Shown one piece after another: positions 11,880 to 22,699 of a stretch of 64,000 bases of DNA. Source of the stretch: Conoideocrella luteorostrata (Eukaryota > Ascomycota > Sordariomycetes > Hypocreales > Clavicipitaceae). The notes under the pieces are model-generated. The model ran no database searches. It saw nothing but the letters and a program-made list of their open reading frames with translations, and was not told where the DNA came from. The stretch spans positions 1 through 64,000 of the forward strand of contig JASWJB010000101.1 of the NCBI GenBank assembly GCA_032433595.1, in the 5' to 3' direction. Every line of letters starts with the position of its first letter. Positions within the stretch are counted from its first letter, which is position 1. The translations under genes were made by a program, and so were the position numbers.

Positions 11880-12575
11880 ATTTTGTCTTTTTCGTTTCAC
11901 GCTCTCCTTGCAGAACCGCCGCCGCTGCCGCAGCCCTGTCACTCCCCTGCTGCCGTGATGTTTCCTGTTGGCGAATATTTAGAAACTGCCCAGCTGCTCG
12001 AGGTCGTAGGTTATAGTGTCTCTCCAGTGAGCGCCCCGTGTCAGTCTCTGATTGTCTGTCTTTCTGTCCGTCTGTCTTTTTGTCCGTCTGTCTTTCTGTC
12101 TGTTTGTCTGTCTTTTTGTCCATGTCGACGCTGTAAAAGTAAAGCCTCAAAGCGAAACTCCTCGCCCCTTCTAGCACCAAAGCTAACCCAGCCCAACCTA
12201 ACCTAACCTACACCAAGCAAGCCCAGGCAGCCTTTAATCTCACGAGCAACATGAGTAGGCCGGCTGCGAACCCTGGTTCCCCGGTCTGGTCTGGAAAGTT
12301 GGGCTCCTTGTTGAGCATGCTGAGGGGCAGTCCGATGCGGTCTTTACGCTCGAAAGGGGAAGGGGATTATGCTTGACAAACGCTCATGTTGGACAGATGA
12401 TGCTCGGCAAAGTGTGCTCGGCAAAGTCATCCTCGAAACGGCATCGTGATCGACAAACTCGTGCTTCACAGGCATTATGCTCGACAAGATTGTGCTCGAC
12501 AACGGCATCATACTCGACGGCGTCATCCTCCACAACGTCATGCTCGACAAAGGGAATCAATGTTTCGTTACAGTA
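11880..12575 (-). repeat. Interspersed repeat, copy A (about 0.7 kb)
   Basis: On the minus strand this matches 43490-44165. The shared order is an array of TCGAGCATGATGCC-type units, then TTGGGCTGGGTT, GGCGAGGAGTTTCGCTT, TTTTACAGCGTCGA, a GACAGACAGAAA tract, ACCTCGAGCAGCTGGGCAGT, CGCCAACAGGAA and CTGCAAGGAGAGCG. No coding potential. With two long copies in 64 kb, it is probably a family-wide element, perhaps an untranslated end of a larger retroelement. Confidence 0.7.
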
Positions 12576-12883
12576 GTACCGTGCAGACTATATGCAAAGG
12601 GAATCAATGTTTTTGTTCCAGCATTAAAGTACCAGCTGTAAGAACTCTTTCCTAGGGAAGCTCGGTGAGCGAGTGAGCGAACGGGGTCCTGATGTTAGCC
12701 GCCCCTCTGGTCCCCCCCGTGGCCCCGTCGTCATCTGCGATGTTGCCCTAGCCGTACGTACGCGATGAGCCATGAGCTAGAAGACGGTAAGCCCCAGAAT
12801 ATAGTACCAGGATCATTTCTCCCGCCTCCACTCAGCATGCCCTTGCTGATCCGTCCGTCGCCTCTACCCGCGACCGAAGCACT

Positions 12884-12930
12884 GACTAACTAACGGACTA
12901 ACTAACGGACTAACTAACGGACTAACTAAC
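12884..12930 (+). repeat. 12-bp tandem repeat, about 3.9 copies
   Basis: Nearly perfect copies of GACTAACTAACG. Confidence 0.9.
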
Positions 12931-13165
12931 TTACATGCGCAAGGGCCGTGCCGTTCCCTTCCGCATACTAACAAAACAAAAACAGGGGGGGCGGCCAGTC
13001 AGCCAGCCGACCAGCCGACCAGCCGAGCAAGCCACCAGCGTCGTCAGGCTCGAAAAAGAAAAGCTTGTTCAAAATTGGAAAGGCGCCTGACAGTGTAGAG
13101 GGCGGGGGAAAGGTTGTTTCATGTATATAATCTGAGCGATTACAGCAAGTGGGCGTGAGTGGAAC

Positions 13166-13595
13166 AAGTACCAGCCGTATCACAAGTGAACAGCTATGGA
13201 AGTGGTTCTCTAAGCAGTGAACTGTCGTTGCATTCCATCTATTCTGACTAAGGAATTAATTACTGTTTATTACGGAGGTACTCCTCAGCCGCACGTAGGC
13301 TTCCCAAGTGTTTACTATTAGTTACTCTACTGTCCCGAATGCGACATTCAGTAAGTAACGCGAGACTTGTAGAAATTGAATTGATTAATTGCGTGTGCGC
13401 GTGTATGTTACGATCTGTATCTACTCTGCAAGTAGTGACTGCACCCACGAGTTCACTATTGCCACACGGCTTTTACACGCTAACAACGCCCTCTGCCACG
13501 TGAAGGCAACCTTGTGTCACGAAGTGAGCAGCTATGGAAGATCTAAGCAGTGGAATTGCCCTTGTATTCTATCTAATTGACGAGGAATTAGACCT
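13166..13595 (+). repeat. Dispersed repeat, copies 2 and 3
   Basis: Positions 13166-13257 and 13516-13595 both carry GTGA(G/A)CAGCTATGGAAG...CTAAGCAGTG and a following TTCTATCTA block, as at 797-892. The 260 bp between them contains nothing recognisable. Confidence 0.6.
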
Positions 13596-13658
13596 CTTCT
13601 TATAGATGAATTCTATCTATGCATTCAAAATCATCGAATTGATAAGCAGCTTCGGAAT

Positions 13659-13740
13659 CAGCATTGTCAGCAATGTCAGCATCGTCAGCATTGTCAGCAT
13701 CGTCAGCATCGTCAGCGTTGTCAGCAGCCTCGTCAGCAGC
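13659..13740 (+). repeat. 9-bp tandem repeat
   Basis: About nine copies of GTCAGCATC or GTCAGCATT. Confidence 0.8.
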
Positions 13741-14070
13741 TACTCTTGACACCTTGAATGGTAGAAATGTGGTACGGTTTGTTGGACGTCAACAACCTTA
13801 AAGGATACCTAAGAGCACCTAATGTCTTGTTTTTAAGACAGGGCTAGAGGATTTTTCACCCCTAACTACGCCCGGGGAAATATATATGCGACTCGTGCCT
13901 TGTTGTGTGTCTGTATCTACTCCGCCAATAGTGCGTAGTATGCGACTCGTGCCTCTGTTGTATTGGAGAAATCTACCTCGTCTTCGTTCATGGAATCATC
14001 CGGAGGGTCCTCGTTTTCGCTGCCGTTGGACCCACTTGTTACGTGCTTTGCTGGCTGCATCTGCTCCGCT

Positions 14071-14190
14071 AAAGGGCGAAGTTTGTGTGCGGCTGATGTG
14101 CCGTTGCCTGTATCAACTCCGCTAAAGGGCGAAGTTAATGGATGACGCAATATAATGTTGTCTGCATCTGCTCCGCTAAAGGGCGGAATA
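14071..14190 (+). repeat. Short repeat with CTCCGCTAAAGGGCG
   Basis: Three copies of CTCCGCTAAAGGGCG, near 14074, 14118 and 14170, about 45-50 bp apart. Older forms with GTGCGTAGTATGCGACTCGTG lie just upstream (13880-13960). Confidence 0.7.
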
Positions 14191-14464
14191 TGTATGTGGC
14201 CTCGAGCGTTGTTGCTCTAGATTGCATATAAGCTACCATGTACCGGTTTTGGAGGTGGGTTTTGGATCCGGCGCATTCTTTGGCTTCTTAACTTGAAAGA
14301 CGACATAGCTGGGGCTTCTATTGTTAGGCTTGTACATAACATCGGTACTGTAGCTCTCTAGGGTAGGGCCTTAGGTGAAGGGCATCGTTCCCCTTGTTAG
14401 GCTTGTACATGACATATTATGAGAAAATTTCGCTTCTTTAATAGTTGTATGAGGTCATGCAGTA

Positions 14465-15655
14465 CAAAGTCGAGGGTAGGCCCTAGGTGAAGATCGGTCC
14501 CATTGTTAGGCTTATACATAACATCGGTCCCGTAACTCTTCCTATGTTGTTACAGATATGGTTCCCAAGGTCCTTTTTGGTAATATTCGGGACGGCGGAA
14601 ATGTTCGGGCTTTGGTACGGCCTTGTCAGAAGAAAGGGGGGGGGGGGGGCTTTTTGGTCGCCTGCTCCCCAAGACTGCTTCTGCCTGTTGGATGACCTGC
14701 CTGGGCTCACGAACGTCGAATTGGAGTCTCATGGAGCATTCCCCTGCCTCATCTTGCATGATGTCCTTATCATCATGAAGCTCGATTCGGCAACAACATA
14801 TCTCTGATCGTCGTGAAGGGCTATATCCGGGAGGGGGGAAGCCGATGTCGAACTTGCGTTCTCTAAATGCTTCTCCAGCAATTCGGGACCAATTCATTAC
14901 CTGACCGTCGATCTTTCTCTTGCGAGGCGTCGGTCTTGCCCGCACGTTCTTGGAGGATCTTGGTCGCCTGCTCCTCAAGACTGCTTGTGCCTATTGGATG
15001 ACCTGCTCGGTGATGGACGGTAAGATGTCTTCTATTAAAGGATCTTGGCCCACCCTGGAACTAGCAGCTGTCTGTTGCTCTTCCCTGTCTTTCATGAGCG
15101 ACTCGATGTCGCTCACCAGCTCGGGCTGCGTTGTTTCGAGCTCACCGAATTCGAGAAGTGCGAACTCAGTCACGCTTTTGTACGTCTGCGCACATTCCTA
15201 TCCCGTGTCCTCTCGAGCATCATCCAAAGCTAGGCTAGGTTCCTGAATAGACCCTTGATCATCCTTGATCCCTAAACCCCTCAACCGGGCTTTAATCTCG
15301 CTTTCTTTCGCCTCATACAATTGTGTGTAGAGTGTGACAATCTTCTGCCATGCAGATTTGTCGAAAGCGTTCTTAGTCTGCGGAGCCTTATTGCTTTTTA
15401 CCTTGTGCTCTAGACGCTGATATTTTCCCGAATCCTTTAACCGCCTGCAGCGGTGGCCAATAATCATGACTGCTAGAGTCGAGGGCAGGCCATAGGTGAA
15501 GGATGGTCGTATTGTTAGGCTAGGCTTATACATAGCGTCGGTGCCGTAACTCTTCCCATGTTGTCACAGACATGGGAACCAAGGTCCTTTTTTGTAACAT
15601 TCTGGATGGCGGAAATGTTCGGGCTTTGGTACGGTCTGTCAGAAGGGGTAGGGGG
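14465..15655 (-). pseudogene. Decayed unknown gene between 175-bp direct repeats
   Basis: Segments 14465-14640 and 15480-15655 are direct repeats (shared TTGTTAGGCT, GCGGAAATGTTCGGGCTT, TGGTACGG). Between them the minus strand reads as hydrophilic protein in several frames: an AKESEIKARLRGLGIKDDQ-like piece at about 15250-15320, a LLEFGELETTQPELVSDIES piece at about 15085-15160, and a basic piece KRKIDGQVMNWSRIAGEAF at about 14865-14925. Stops and frame changes interrupt them. I do not recognise the family. The direct repeats may be element ends or a duplicated gene segment. Confidence 0.35.
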
Positions 15656-15739
15656 GTTCTGGTTGTCCTCCGTTGGCGGTTCATCGACCACCGGGTCCTC
15701 TGTGTCAGACCAATGAGTGGCATCGTTGTCGATGTCTTT

Positions 15740-16086
15740 CTGCATCTATCTGTTGATGACTTATTGCTATCGATGTCTTTCTGCATCTATCTGTTGATGG
15801 TCTGGTGGAGCTCCATTGTGCTAGAAGTGTCGATGCAAGTTGCTCTTGCTCCAACAGAACCTTTTCACCCAAAATGGGACACATATGCTCAGTCCGTCTT
15901 TCTGCATCTATCTGGATGACTTATTGTTATCGACGTCTTTCTGCATCTATCTGTTGATGACTTCTGTTGATGGTCTGGTGGAACTCCATCGTGCTAGAAG
16001 TGTCGATGCAAGTTGCTCTTGCTCCAACAGAACCTTTTCACCAAAAATGGGACACAAATGCTCAGTCCGTCTTGCTGCATCTATCT
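15740..16086 (+). repeat. Tandem duplication, 172-bp unit, plus a TCTTTCTGCATCTATCTG array
   Basis: GATGGTCTGGTGGA begins at 15796 and again at 15968, each followed by the same 110 bp (TGTGCTAGAAGTGTCGATGC or its CGTGCTAG form, AACCTTTTCACC, ATGGGACACA). Around them, CTTTCTGCATCTATCTGTTG recurs about seven times between 15725 and 16135. The spacing is regular but there is no coding signal. Confidence 0.8.
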
Positions 16087-16435
16087 GTTGATGACTTATT
16101 GCTATCGACCTCTTTCTGCATCTATCTGTTGATGACTTCTTGTTGTCGACGTCTTCCTGGATAGATCCGTTGTTGGCTTTCCATGCGTAGCCGGATGAGT
16201 AGACGGCTATTGCCACGGCAAGCACAGCGTCTCTTGGCTCCGCGGAAGCCACATTGGCATCTCCTAGTTGGGATAGCTATCGTGGTGCCCGGCCTGGTTG
16301 GTGACTTTTGTTGTAATGTTGAAAGTGAAGAGCAAGAATACTGCAGCCCTCTGCGGAATTTGCAGCCCTACTTATAGTGCCCTCTTATCTACTGCTGTAT
16401 TCACGCACTGTTGAACAAACTTGCGCTGTGCATCA

Positions 16436-16800
16436 CTCATAGCTGTATCGTGCATCATCCACAACTATATCGCGCATCATCCAAGTTCACGCACTACTAA
16501 AACAACCTGTGTTGTGCATCACTCACAGCTGAACAACCTGTGCTGTGTGCATCACTCATAGCTGTATCGTGCATCATCCACAACTATATTGCATCATCCA
16601 AGTTCACGCACTACTAAAACAACCTGTGTTGTGCATCACTCACAGCTGAACATTGTGCTGTGTGCATCACTCACAGCTGAACAACTTGTGCAGTGTGTAT
16701 CACTCACAGCCATTTTGTGCATCATCCGGGTTCACGCACTGTTAAACAACCTATTCTGTGCATCGCTCGCAGCTATGTTGTGCATCATCCAGGTTGCTGT
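16436..16800 (+). repeat. Tandem repeat, about 120-bp unit with GTGCATCA sub-repeats
   Basis: The segment from CTGTATCGTGCATCATCCAC at about 16442 is repeated at about 16562. Each unit contains several GTGCATCACTCACAGCTGAA or GCATCATCCA sub-units. The array fades out by 16800. Confidence 0.8.
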
Positions 16801-16916
16801 TCGACGCTGCAGTGAACCCATCGTGGGTCACGCGCAGGCACGGGCCGTAAAGAAGGTTCGGCAAGCCGGGCAGTTTGGCCGAGGTGGTATAGAAACTGAG
16901 GGATGGTTAGTGGCAA

Positions 16917-17118
16917 GCGGGGGACAGTTTAACTGAGCCATCGAGGTGGCATTAACTCCGCAAGAGATAATGCCTCAGCGACCAAAAATAAGATAAAAAA
17001 AATTTATTAAAAAAAACTTATTATACATTTTAAATAGCTATTTAGGTAATAGATTTTATTAATAATAAGCTTTAATTGTATCTATAGTGGACAAAATGGC
17101 TATTAAACTGTCCCTCGC
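16917..17118 (+). mobile_element. MITE A, copy 1 (202 bp)
   Basis: Starts GCGGGGGACAGTTTAAC and ends with its inverse (ATTAAACTGTCCCTCGC, two mismatches). The inside is very AT-rich. The first 70 bp (GAGCCATCGAGGTGGCATTA, then AACTCCGC, GAGATAATGCC) match the right end of copy 2 at 23741-23979, read on the other strand. No ORF, so it is non-autonomous. A target duplication is not obvious. Confidence 0.85.
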
Positions 17119-17121
17119 ATG

Positions 17122-17438
17122 AGTGAGTCTATCTAAGGGTTGCTCCACTAAAACATAGGTCAGTCCGCTTACTTAATAATTAAAAGGAAGTGGAGCATCC
17201 CTCAGGTAAATTTTAGAATCTTCCTTTATTAGCATTAACTTACAATATTTATTTTATGTTGATAAGTTATTTTAAATTTTTTCAAGCGGAGCGCGCATAC
17301 GGAGTACTCAGTCATGAATTATTAAATAGTTCAGCTGTGGGATGCTCCACTTTACAAAATTTTCAGCGAATTATACTTAAGTGGTGCACCCCTCAGCTAT
17401 AAATTCAAAAAGTGGAGCAACCCTCTGGTAGACCCACT
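17122..17438. mobile_element. MITE B (317 bp), 28-bp terminal inverted repeats
   Basis: Bases 17122-17149 and 17411-17438 are inverted copies matching at 24 of 28 positions, with a shared core AGGGTTGCTCCACT. Further copies of the GGAGCATCCCTC / GGGATGCTCCAC word occur inside in both orientations (about 17190, 17340 and 17375), so the single strand could fold into several hairpins. It lies 3 bp after MITE A. AT-rich inside, no ORF. Confidence 0.75.
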
Positions 17439-17820
17439 AACCAACCCTCAGTTTGTGATATCCTCAGTTTGGCCCACACTGCTAAGTGTGAGTGAGTCCC
17501 GTTAGCACGTAATCCGCTATTGTACCCACTTACAGGGCGGGCAGTCGGCACGTATGCTATCTCGCTGCCTGCCGTAGAGCAGATGGAAATGACTATCCTC
17601 GCTGATTATGACTGATAATATCGCCTTGCCTGGCGCCGGCAGTAGATGACTGAGTTTTGGGGCGGGGCGGGCATCGTGTTATCGCATTGCTTCGGGTCAC
17701 GTGGCCCTCCGGACGTATGGTTAGGTCACGTGAGAGTTAGTTGAGTATGGGGGGCTCGTTGGTCGTATACGCGCGTGCACCAAGACAGAAGAAGCCTGAT
17801 CATCATCAATAATATTAACA

Positions 17821-18993
17821 ATGACTAGTGACGCTTCTTTAGATTACCAGCGCCTTCTACGAGAGGCCGAAGTCAGGACGCGAGTGGCTGAGGAGAGAAC
17901 GCGAGTGGCCGAACAGAGAACGCGACAACTCGAGGAAAAACTCCGGCAAGCTAAGGAGCGAGAGAGACCTACCAATTTCGATGAGTCTGTTCTTCATAAC
18001 CGCGATTTGACATGCAGTCCCGAGACAGAAAACCCGAGCCCAACGCCAAGCTCGGCCCCCCTGCCATCATCATCACCATCGGGCTCCTCAGCAGCAAATA
18101 AAGACGTTTCTACCGGGTCGCGGGCTGCGGGCCAAGAAGATCAGGGATGCGATGCTTGGCCCGACTCCTCTGATGCCGGCCAGAGTAAACTTGCCGGGAA
18201 ACGTGGCTTCAGCAATGCCAGCGGCTCTTCTCAACCAACTCGTCCACGAGACCGCCCCCCCGCCCCCGAAGGACACCAGCCGCCTCGCCACGATGCAAGA
18301 TTTTGCTCACAGCTATGTATTTTGGGTCTGCGAAACAATTTGCCGCTAGACAGCTACTGCCCAAACATAGAACTTCACAGACGCCACCCGAAACAGTCTC
18401 ATCACTCCATCTCAGCAGATGAGCTGCTTCAAAAACTGAAGGAGCAGTTGGACGACGATCTAGATGCAAACTGTACGCCTTTCGCAGACTGCGGATCACA
18501 TGCCGTGCCGTTCAAGCTCACCCTGGCTGCTTACGGTTATACTCTTGTCGGGAAAGGAACCACTTCCTCGCTGTGGGGTGAAGTGTCCGAGGAAATCCAG
18601 ACGTATAGGATCTTACAAAAGTCTCAGGGGGGTGCTGTTCCTGTATTTCTCGGCCCTATTGACTTGGGGGGGATATATTTTGTGACTGGTGCAGGGGAAA
18701 TCCGTCACATGCTCATCATGTCGTATGGGGGGGTAGCATTCCCACAGGGCCAATATAACGATCTGAAACACGAGTTTCGGAGATCAAGGAAGGAGATTAA
18801 GGACTGCGGTGTTATTCACAACGACCTCAGTTTTAGTCATATGCTGTGGGACAAGCACACTGGCCGCGTCGTGATTATCGATTTTCATGGTGCCAAGCTT
18901 GATGGACTGCGGATCCAGGCGCCGGGCGTGTTCAAGAGAAGGACGTCGTCGTATCAACCTCTACTACGACGAGCAAAGCGTATACGAGCGTAG
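17821..18993 (+). CDS. Protein-kinase-like protein with N-terminal coiled coil
   Basis: A 390-residue ORF with a good start context (AACAATGACT). Residues about 9-52 are an R/E/Q-rich coiled coil (VAEERTRVAEQRTRQLEEK). Residues 65-160 are serine/proline-rich and disordered. From about 165 comes a conserved part: a cysteine pair in FCSQLCILGL, LPLDSYCPN, then the kinase-like lobe with AAYGYTLVGKGT, the VFLGPIDL block, and the catalytic-loop-like VIHNDLSFSHMLW (H333, D335) followed by IIDFHG (D354, in place of DFG). The usual catalytic-loop Asn is His. The family is common and multi-copy in fungal genomes, and I know it as protein-kinase-like without a settled substrate. HND and the IIDFHG aspartate remain, so phosphotransfer is possible but unproven. 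A partial copy lies at 19780-20135 and a related coiled coil at 2543-3301. The frame near 18240-18290 should be checked, since the partial copy reads a different frame there. Confidence 0.8.
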   Translation: MTSDASLDYQRLLREAEVRTRVAEERTRVAEQRTRQLEEKLRQAKERERPTNFDESVLHNRDLTCSPETENPSPTPSSAPLPSSSPSGSSAANKDVSTGSRAAGQEDQGCDAWPDSSDAGQSKLAGKRGFSNASGSSQPTRPRDRPPAPEGHQPPRHDARFCSQLCILGLRNNLPLDSYCPNIELHRRHPKQSHHSISADELLQKLKEQLDDDLDANCTPFADCGSHAVPFKLTLAAYGYTLVGKGTTSSLWGEVSEEIQTYRILQKSQGGAVPVFLGPIDLGGIYFVTGAGEIRHMLIMSYGGVAFPQGQYNDLKHEFRRSRKEIKDCGVIHNDLSFSHMLWDKHTGRVVIIDFHGAKLDGLRIQAPGVFKRRTSSYQPLLRRAKRIRA

Positions 18994-19237
18994 TACACGG
19001 GTTCACGACATTTTGCACGACCACTACTGCTGCCAACACGTACGGGACGACGGTAACTAAAGTCTGCGGGCGACCACGTGCTCTATTCTCTTGGAGGATG
19101 CTTCTCTACGGCAGGATTCGGCGGGGTGGAGGGGTCTGCAGTAACTGCATTTGGGATGGACATCTAGCCGGATCGTGTGAATGGAGGACATTCTCGGGAT
19201 ACCAGCAAGCGGAGGTGGACGGAGTGAGCGCTCCGCA

Positions 19238-19495
19238 TATCATGTCCCCAGAGAAAGAAACAGTGCCCAAGCCGTCGCTTGGTCTCCAAGTACCCTCCCA
19301 TATACGTCGATGTATTCTCAGAGTACTCTGACCAACACCGAGCCGAGTCTTTCAAGTGGAGGCCCAGCCCAGCAACACATGAGACTAGTGCGGCAAGTCT
19401 CATCCAGATGGCCAAGGTGTCGACAAATTAATTGAGACATCAATTCATCAAGCCGCCCAGGCTGTAGCAACGCAATTCCGTCCTGTTTGGCACTT
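19238..19495 (+). repeat. Dispersed repeat shared with 8078-8320
   Basis: Second copy in the same orientation (CGATGTATTCTCAGAG, GCAATTCCGTCC). It starts 245 bp after the kinase-like gene. Confidence 0.55.
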
Positions 19496-19779
19496 CAACC
19501 CCCCCCACCAGCTCATCCAGCTCATCCACCACCTCTTTTGTACGCCGCTAACAGAAACCATTTGCGTTATGACCTTATGTGGTGGTTTTTTTTTTTTTTT
19601 AATTTTAATTTTTTTTTGTTATGCTTTGGTGCTGCGTGCATAGATAGGTACGCATGTACAGCATTTTGTGCGGGTCCTGTGAGTAGATTTCCCTTCACGC
19701 AGGTCTGCCAGGACAAAAAAGTTCTTCCCGTCGTTGCTCTGCTGCCAAAGGAGACTCTATCTATCCCCCGTCTATGCTA

Positions 19780-20135
19780 GCCCCCTCCTGGCCAACCCAG
19801 ACAAAACACAAATCGCAGCGCCAGACAGTTCCGACACACAAAACCCGAGTCCAGCGGAAAGCTCGGCCTACCTGCTACCACCACCATCATCATCATCGGA
19901 CTCCTCACCAGAACATAACGACGTTTTACCCAGGTCGCGGGCTCGCTGTGCACCTTTAGGCCGAGATGATCGGCAACGCGATACTTCTTCGCCAGACTCA
20001 TCGGATTCTGATGCCGCCGGCCAGAGTAAACTTGCGAGGAAACGTGGCTTCAGCAATGTCAGCGGACTCGTCCACGGGATCCACGACACCCTCCTGTCCC
20101 CGAAGGATACCAGTATGCAACGTGGTGCAGGATAG
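19780..20135 (+). pseudogene. Partial copy of the kinase-like gene (linker region)
   Basis: The reading frame matches the disordered linker of the gene at 17821-18993: a serine-rich run, SPDSSDSDAAGQSKLARKRG and FSNVSG here against PDSSDAGQSKLAGKRGFSNA there. It lacks an ATG-started coiled coil and ends at a stop (20133-20135) before the FCSQLC and kinase motifs. No kinase lobe is found downstream. After the shared FSN..SG block the two copies continue in different frames, so one of them carries an indel. I infer local duplication followed by decay. Confidence 0.7.
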
Positions 20136-20560
20136 CGTATAGCTTGCAGTTTGTACAGTACACGCCGAGGAAAACAGAACATTAGTTGCTGATCTCCAGG
20201 CGCTGGATAACCCATTGGAATGTAGGAATTCGCAGCGTTGGGGGGGCGGCTCTGACGCTTATAAGCACTTACCGCTGTCAACCTGCGAGAAGCAGACCGC
20301 GACCAAGAAGATAGTCGTGACGACTTGCATTGATTGCCAACAACCGTCAACTTTGCGTGCAAGGCACAAAATCCTCTACAGAACATTACTTTGCGGGAGT
20401 GCTGTGCTGTCGTGCAATGAATAAATGAGGGAGTTTGAAGGGGGGTTTGATCAAGCGGCTGGAGAATGCAGAAATGCGGCTACACATTGTTATGCCAGGC
20501 TCGGCCACTCAAAAGCTTGAAACTGTCATGGAAATCTTAAGCTGCCGACATTACTCATCC
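20136..20560. other. Gene-less stretch
   Basis: No supported gene. ORFs on both strands here are short or antisense to the kinase-gene fragment. Confidence 0.4.
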
Positions 20561-20579
20561 CATCGTCATCATTCGTGTT

Positions 20580-21260
20580 TCGTTATCCTCCAGCTCCCCG
20601 TTGTCAATGCCGTGTTGTTCATCCACCAGCTCGTCATCATTAGCGGCTCGTTATCCTCCGGCGATTCTGTTACCCATGCTGTATTCCCTGCCGTGTTGCT
20701 CCTCCCAACAGATAGCTAACTGTATGTTACCATTGCCGTATTGTCCACCCACCGGCGGTCGTTTTCATCCACCAGCTTTCTGTTATTTGCTGCCGTGCTA
20801 TTCGTCCACCAGCTTTCTGTTATTGCTGCCGTGCTATTCATCCACCGGCTGTCTGTTATCGCTGCCGTACTGTCCACCCTTCAGCTTCTATTACCAATGC
20901 CGTGTTGCTCATCCACCCACTTTCTGTTATCGTTGCCGTGTTTTATATCCACCAGCTAGCTGGATGTTACCATTGTGTTGCTCATCCACTTGCTTTCTGT
21001 TATCGTTGCCGTGATGCTCATCCGCCAGCTAGCTGCTGGGTGTTGCCATTGTCGTGTTGCTCATCTACCCGCTTTCTGTAATCGTTGCCGTGTTGTCTAT
21101 CCACCAGCTACCTGGATGTCACCATTGCCGTGTTGTTCATCCATCGGCTGCATGTTATCGTTGCCGTGTTGTTCGCCCTCAAGCTGCACGACACCACTCT
21201 CGGATTGTTCATCCACCGGCTGCATGCTACTGTTGCCGTATTCCCCATCCACGAGCTCTC
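20580..21260. repeat. Minisatellite continuous with the end of the 21097-22503 gene
   Basis: Irregular 33-75-bp units contain ATCCACCAGCTTTCTGTTAT and GTTGCCGTGTTGTTCATCCA. On the minus strand the units encode DEQHGN-type peptides. The gene's last two repeats lie in the ORF; about ten further units lie beyond its stop with frames broken. Confidence 0.75.
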
Positions 21261-22503
21261 CGTCATCATTGCCGAAATCATCAGTCTCGTCTGTGTCATC
21301 GTAGACTGTGCCATCGTCACTGATGGTATCAATGGCAGTTGAAAACGAAGCATCCAATAGGTCCCATGGATCAATAGCGGCCTCAACGTGCGCCCCGGCC
21401 AATGCCTGGAGCTCCCCATCCTCTCTCTCAATGTCCAAGACGGCCATCTCCTCAGCCAGGTCAAGTCGTTCTCGTTGTTCCGCTATGCCTCGTTGCACCT
21501 CGTCAAATTTCGCCATGAGGAGGTGCTTGCTCCGCCCAAGCCCCCGCAGTGTGGCTCGAGTATCGCGTCGAAGCACAGCAAACCTTTCGAGGTGCTGCGT
21601 ATCACCCAGGAGCGTCATGAATCTCTCGGTGTCATCCAAATACTTCTCAATGGCTCCCGCGTGCACACGGGTGCGATGAACCGCCACGTGGCGAATACTC
21701 GATATCGATGTAAAAAGATCGTCCAAAGGCACGCCGACATCCGGACTCTTCTTAAACATAGCATGCCGCCTCATAAACTCTCGGGTCCATTGGTTCAGCT
21801 CCACCGCCTCGGGACATTCCCAATGGCGGGCCTTCAGTATGCTGGGTAGCTTTCGACTAGCATACTCATAGCAAACCTGTTCTAGCACACCCTGTATGTG
21901 AACAAAGAGCCGGTGCTGCGCACGGAATGGCAGAAAGAATAAATATCTCGACATGACATGCTGAGCTGGTTGACTATTTTCGTCTGGCTTCTGTTGGGAA
22001 TTCTTGCTCGCCTCTTCGGCTATCGTCTGCCCCTCGTTGTCTGCATCTTTCAGCGACAGCTGGTATCAGACTCGGGACCTCGAACTCAGCAACAGGACTC
22101 ACTCACCGCTTTCATCAACTTGTTGCAGCGTGTCGACAGCCCGGAATCCCGCAGGCCCAATCTGGATTGCATTCATGATGATATCTGCTGTTTCGCCTGC
22201 CTCTGCTGCTTCTGCTGCTGCTACACGTTGCATGGGAGACGGGTCAAAAAGATCGGGAAAGCGCATTTTTGCTTTCAGTACAGATCCAAATACCTCGGAA
22301 CTGAGTAGGCCGCTCGCCAGATCGCAAATCGTGTCAAAATCATGCTCCCGGAGCAAGTTAGCCACGCTGTCCTGCGATTTGTGCAGTTTGATCAGCCTCG
22401 CAACGGCCTTCGTCTTGCGCACTTGTGCGTAATGGCCTCTGAAGATATTCTTCAATGCCAAATAAACGAGCTTCTCGTCGGGTGCTGGATTTTGACCCCC
22501 CAT
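21097..22503 (-). CDS. Conserved hypothetical fungal protein, two exons
   Basis: Exon 1 is 22503-22107 and exon 2 is 22046-21097, separated by a 60-bp intron (donor GTGAGT, acceptor GAAAG). This acceptor joins GAT to GCAGAC and keeps exon 2 open to the stop, giving about 448 residues. The start MGGQNPAPDEK was chosen because sequence upstream of it is a GGTA-type simple repeat; a methionine at 22668 is in frame but less likely. No transmembrane segment or signal peptide is seen. Exon 2 contains FFLPFRAQHRLFVHIQGVLE and KARHWECPEA, then helical charged sequence (IAEQRERLDLAEEM). The C-terminus is acidic (DDTDETDDFGNDDGE) and ends in repeats (MQPVDEQ, EQHGNDNMQPMDEQHGN). I recognise the style of a widespread fungal hypothetical protein but no characterised domain, and assign no function. 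Confidence 0.6.
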
Positions 22504-22549
22504 ACTGATGAACAGCGGACGGAAGACGACGAAAAACTTGCCAACGGAA

Positions 22550-22650
22550 CAGTTGGGATGGGTAGATGGATGGATAGGTTGGTCTGTTGAATAGGATGAA
22601 CAGGTAGGAAGGTTGGTAGGTAGGTAGGGAAGAATGGAGGAGGGGGAAAA
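22550..22650. repeat. GGTA/GGAT simple repeat
   Basis: Imperfect GATGGATGGATAGG and GGTAGGTAGG tracts lie just upstream of the gene on the minus strand, in its probable promoter or 5' UTR. Confidence 0.7.
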
Positions 22651-22699
22651 AGATACGAAAGAGAACAATTAGGTTGGTATGTATGTAGGGCATGTCGTG

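Noticed and set aside
20601..21342. Several Cys/Ser/Leu-rich plus ORFs
   Set aside because: They are shadows of the minisatellite and of the acidic C-terminus of the minus-strand gene.
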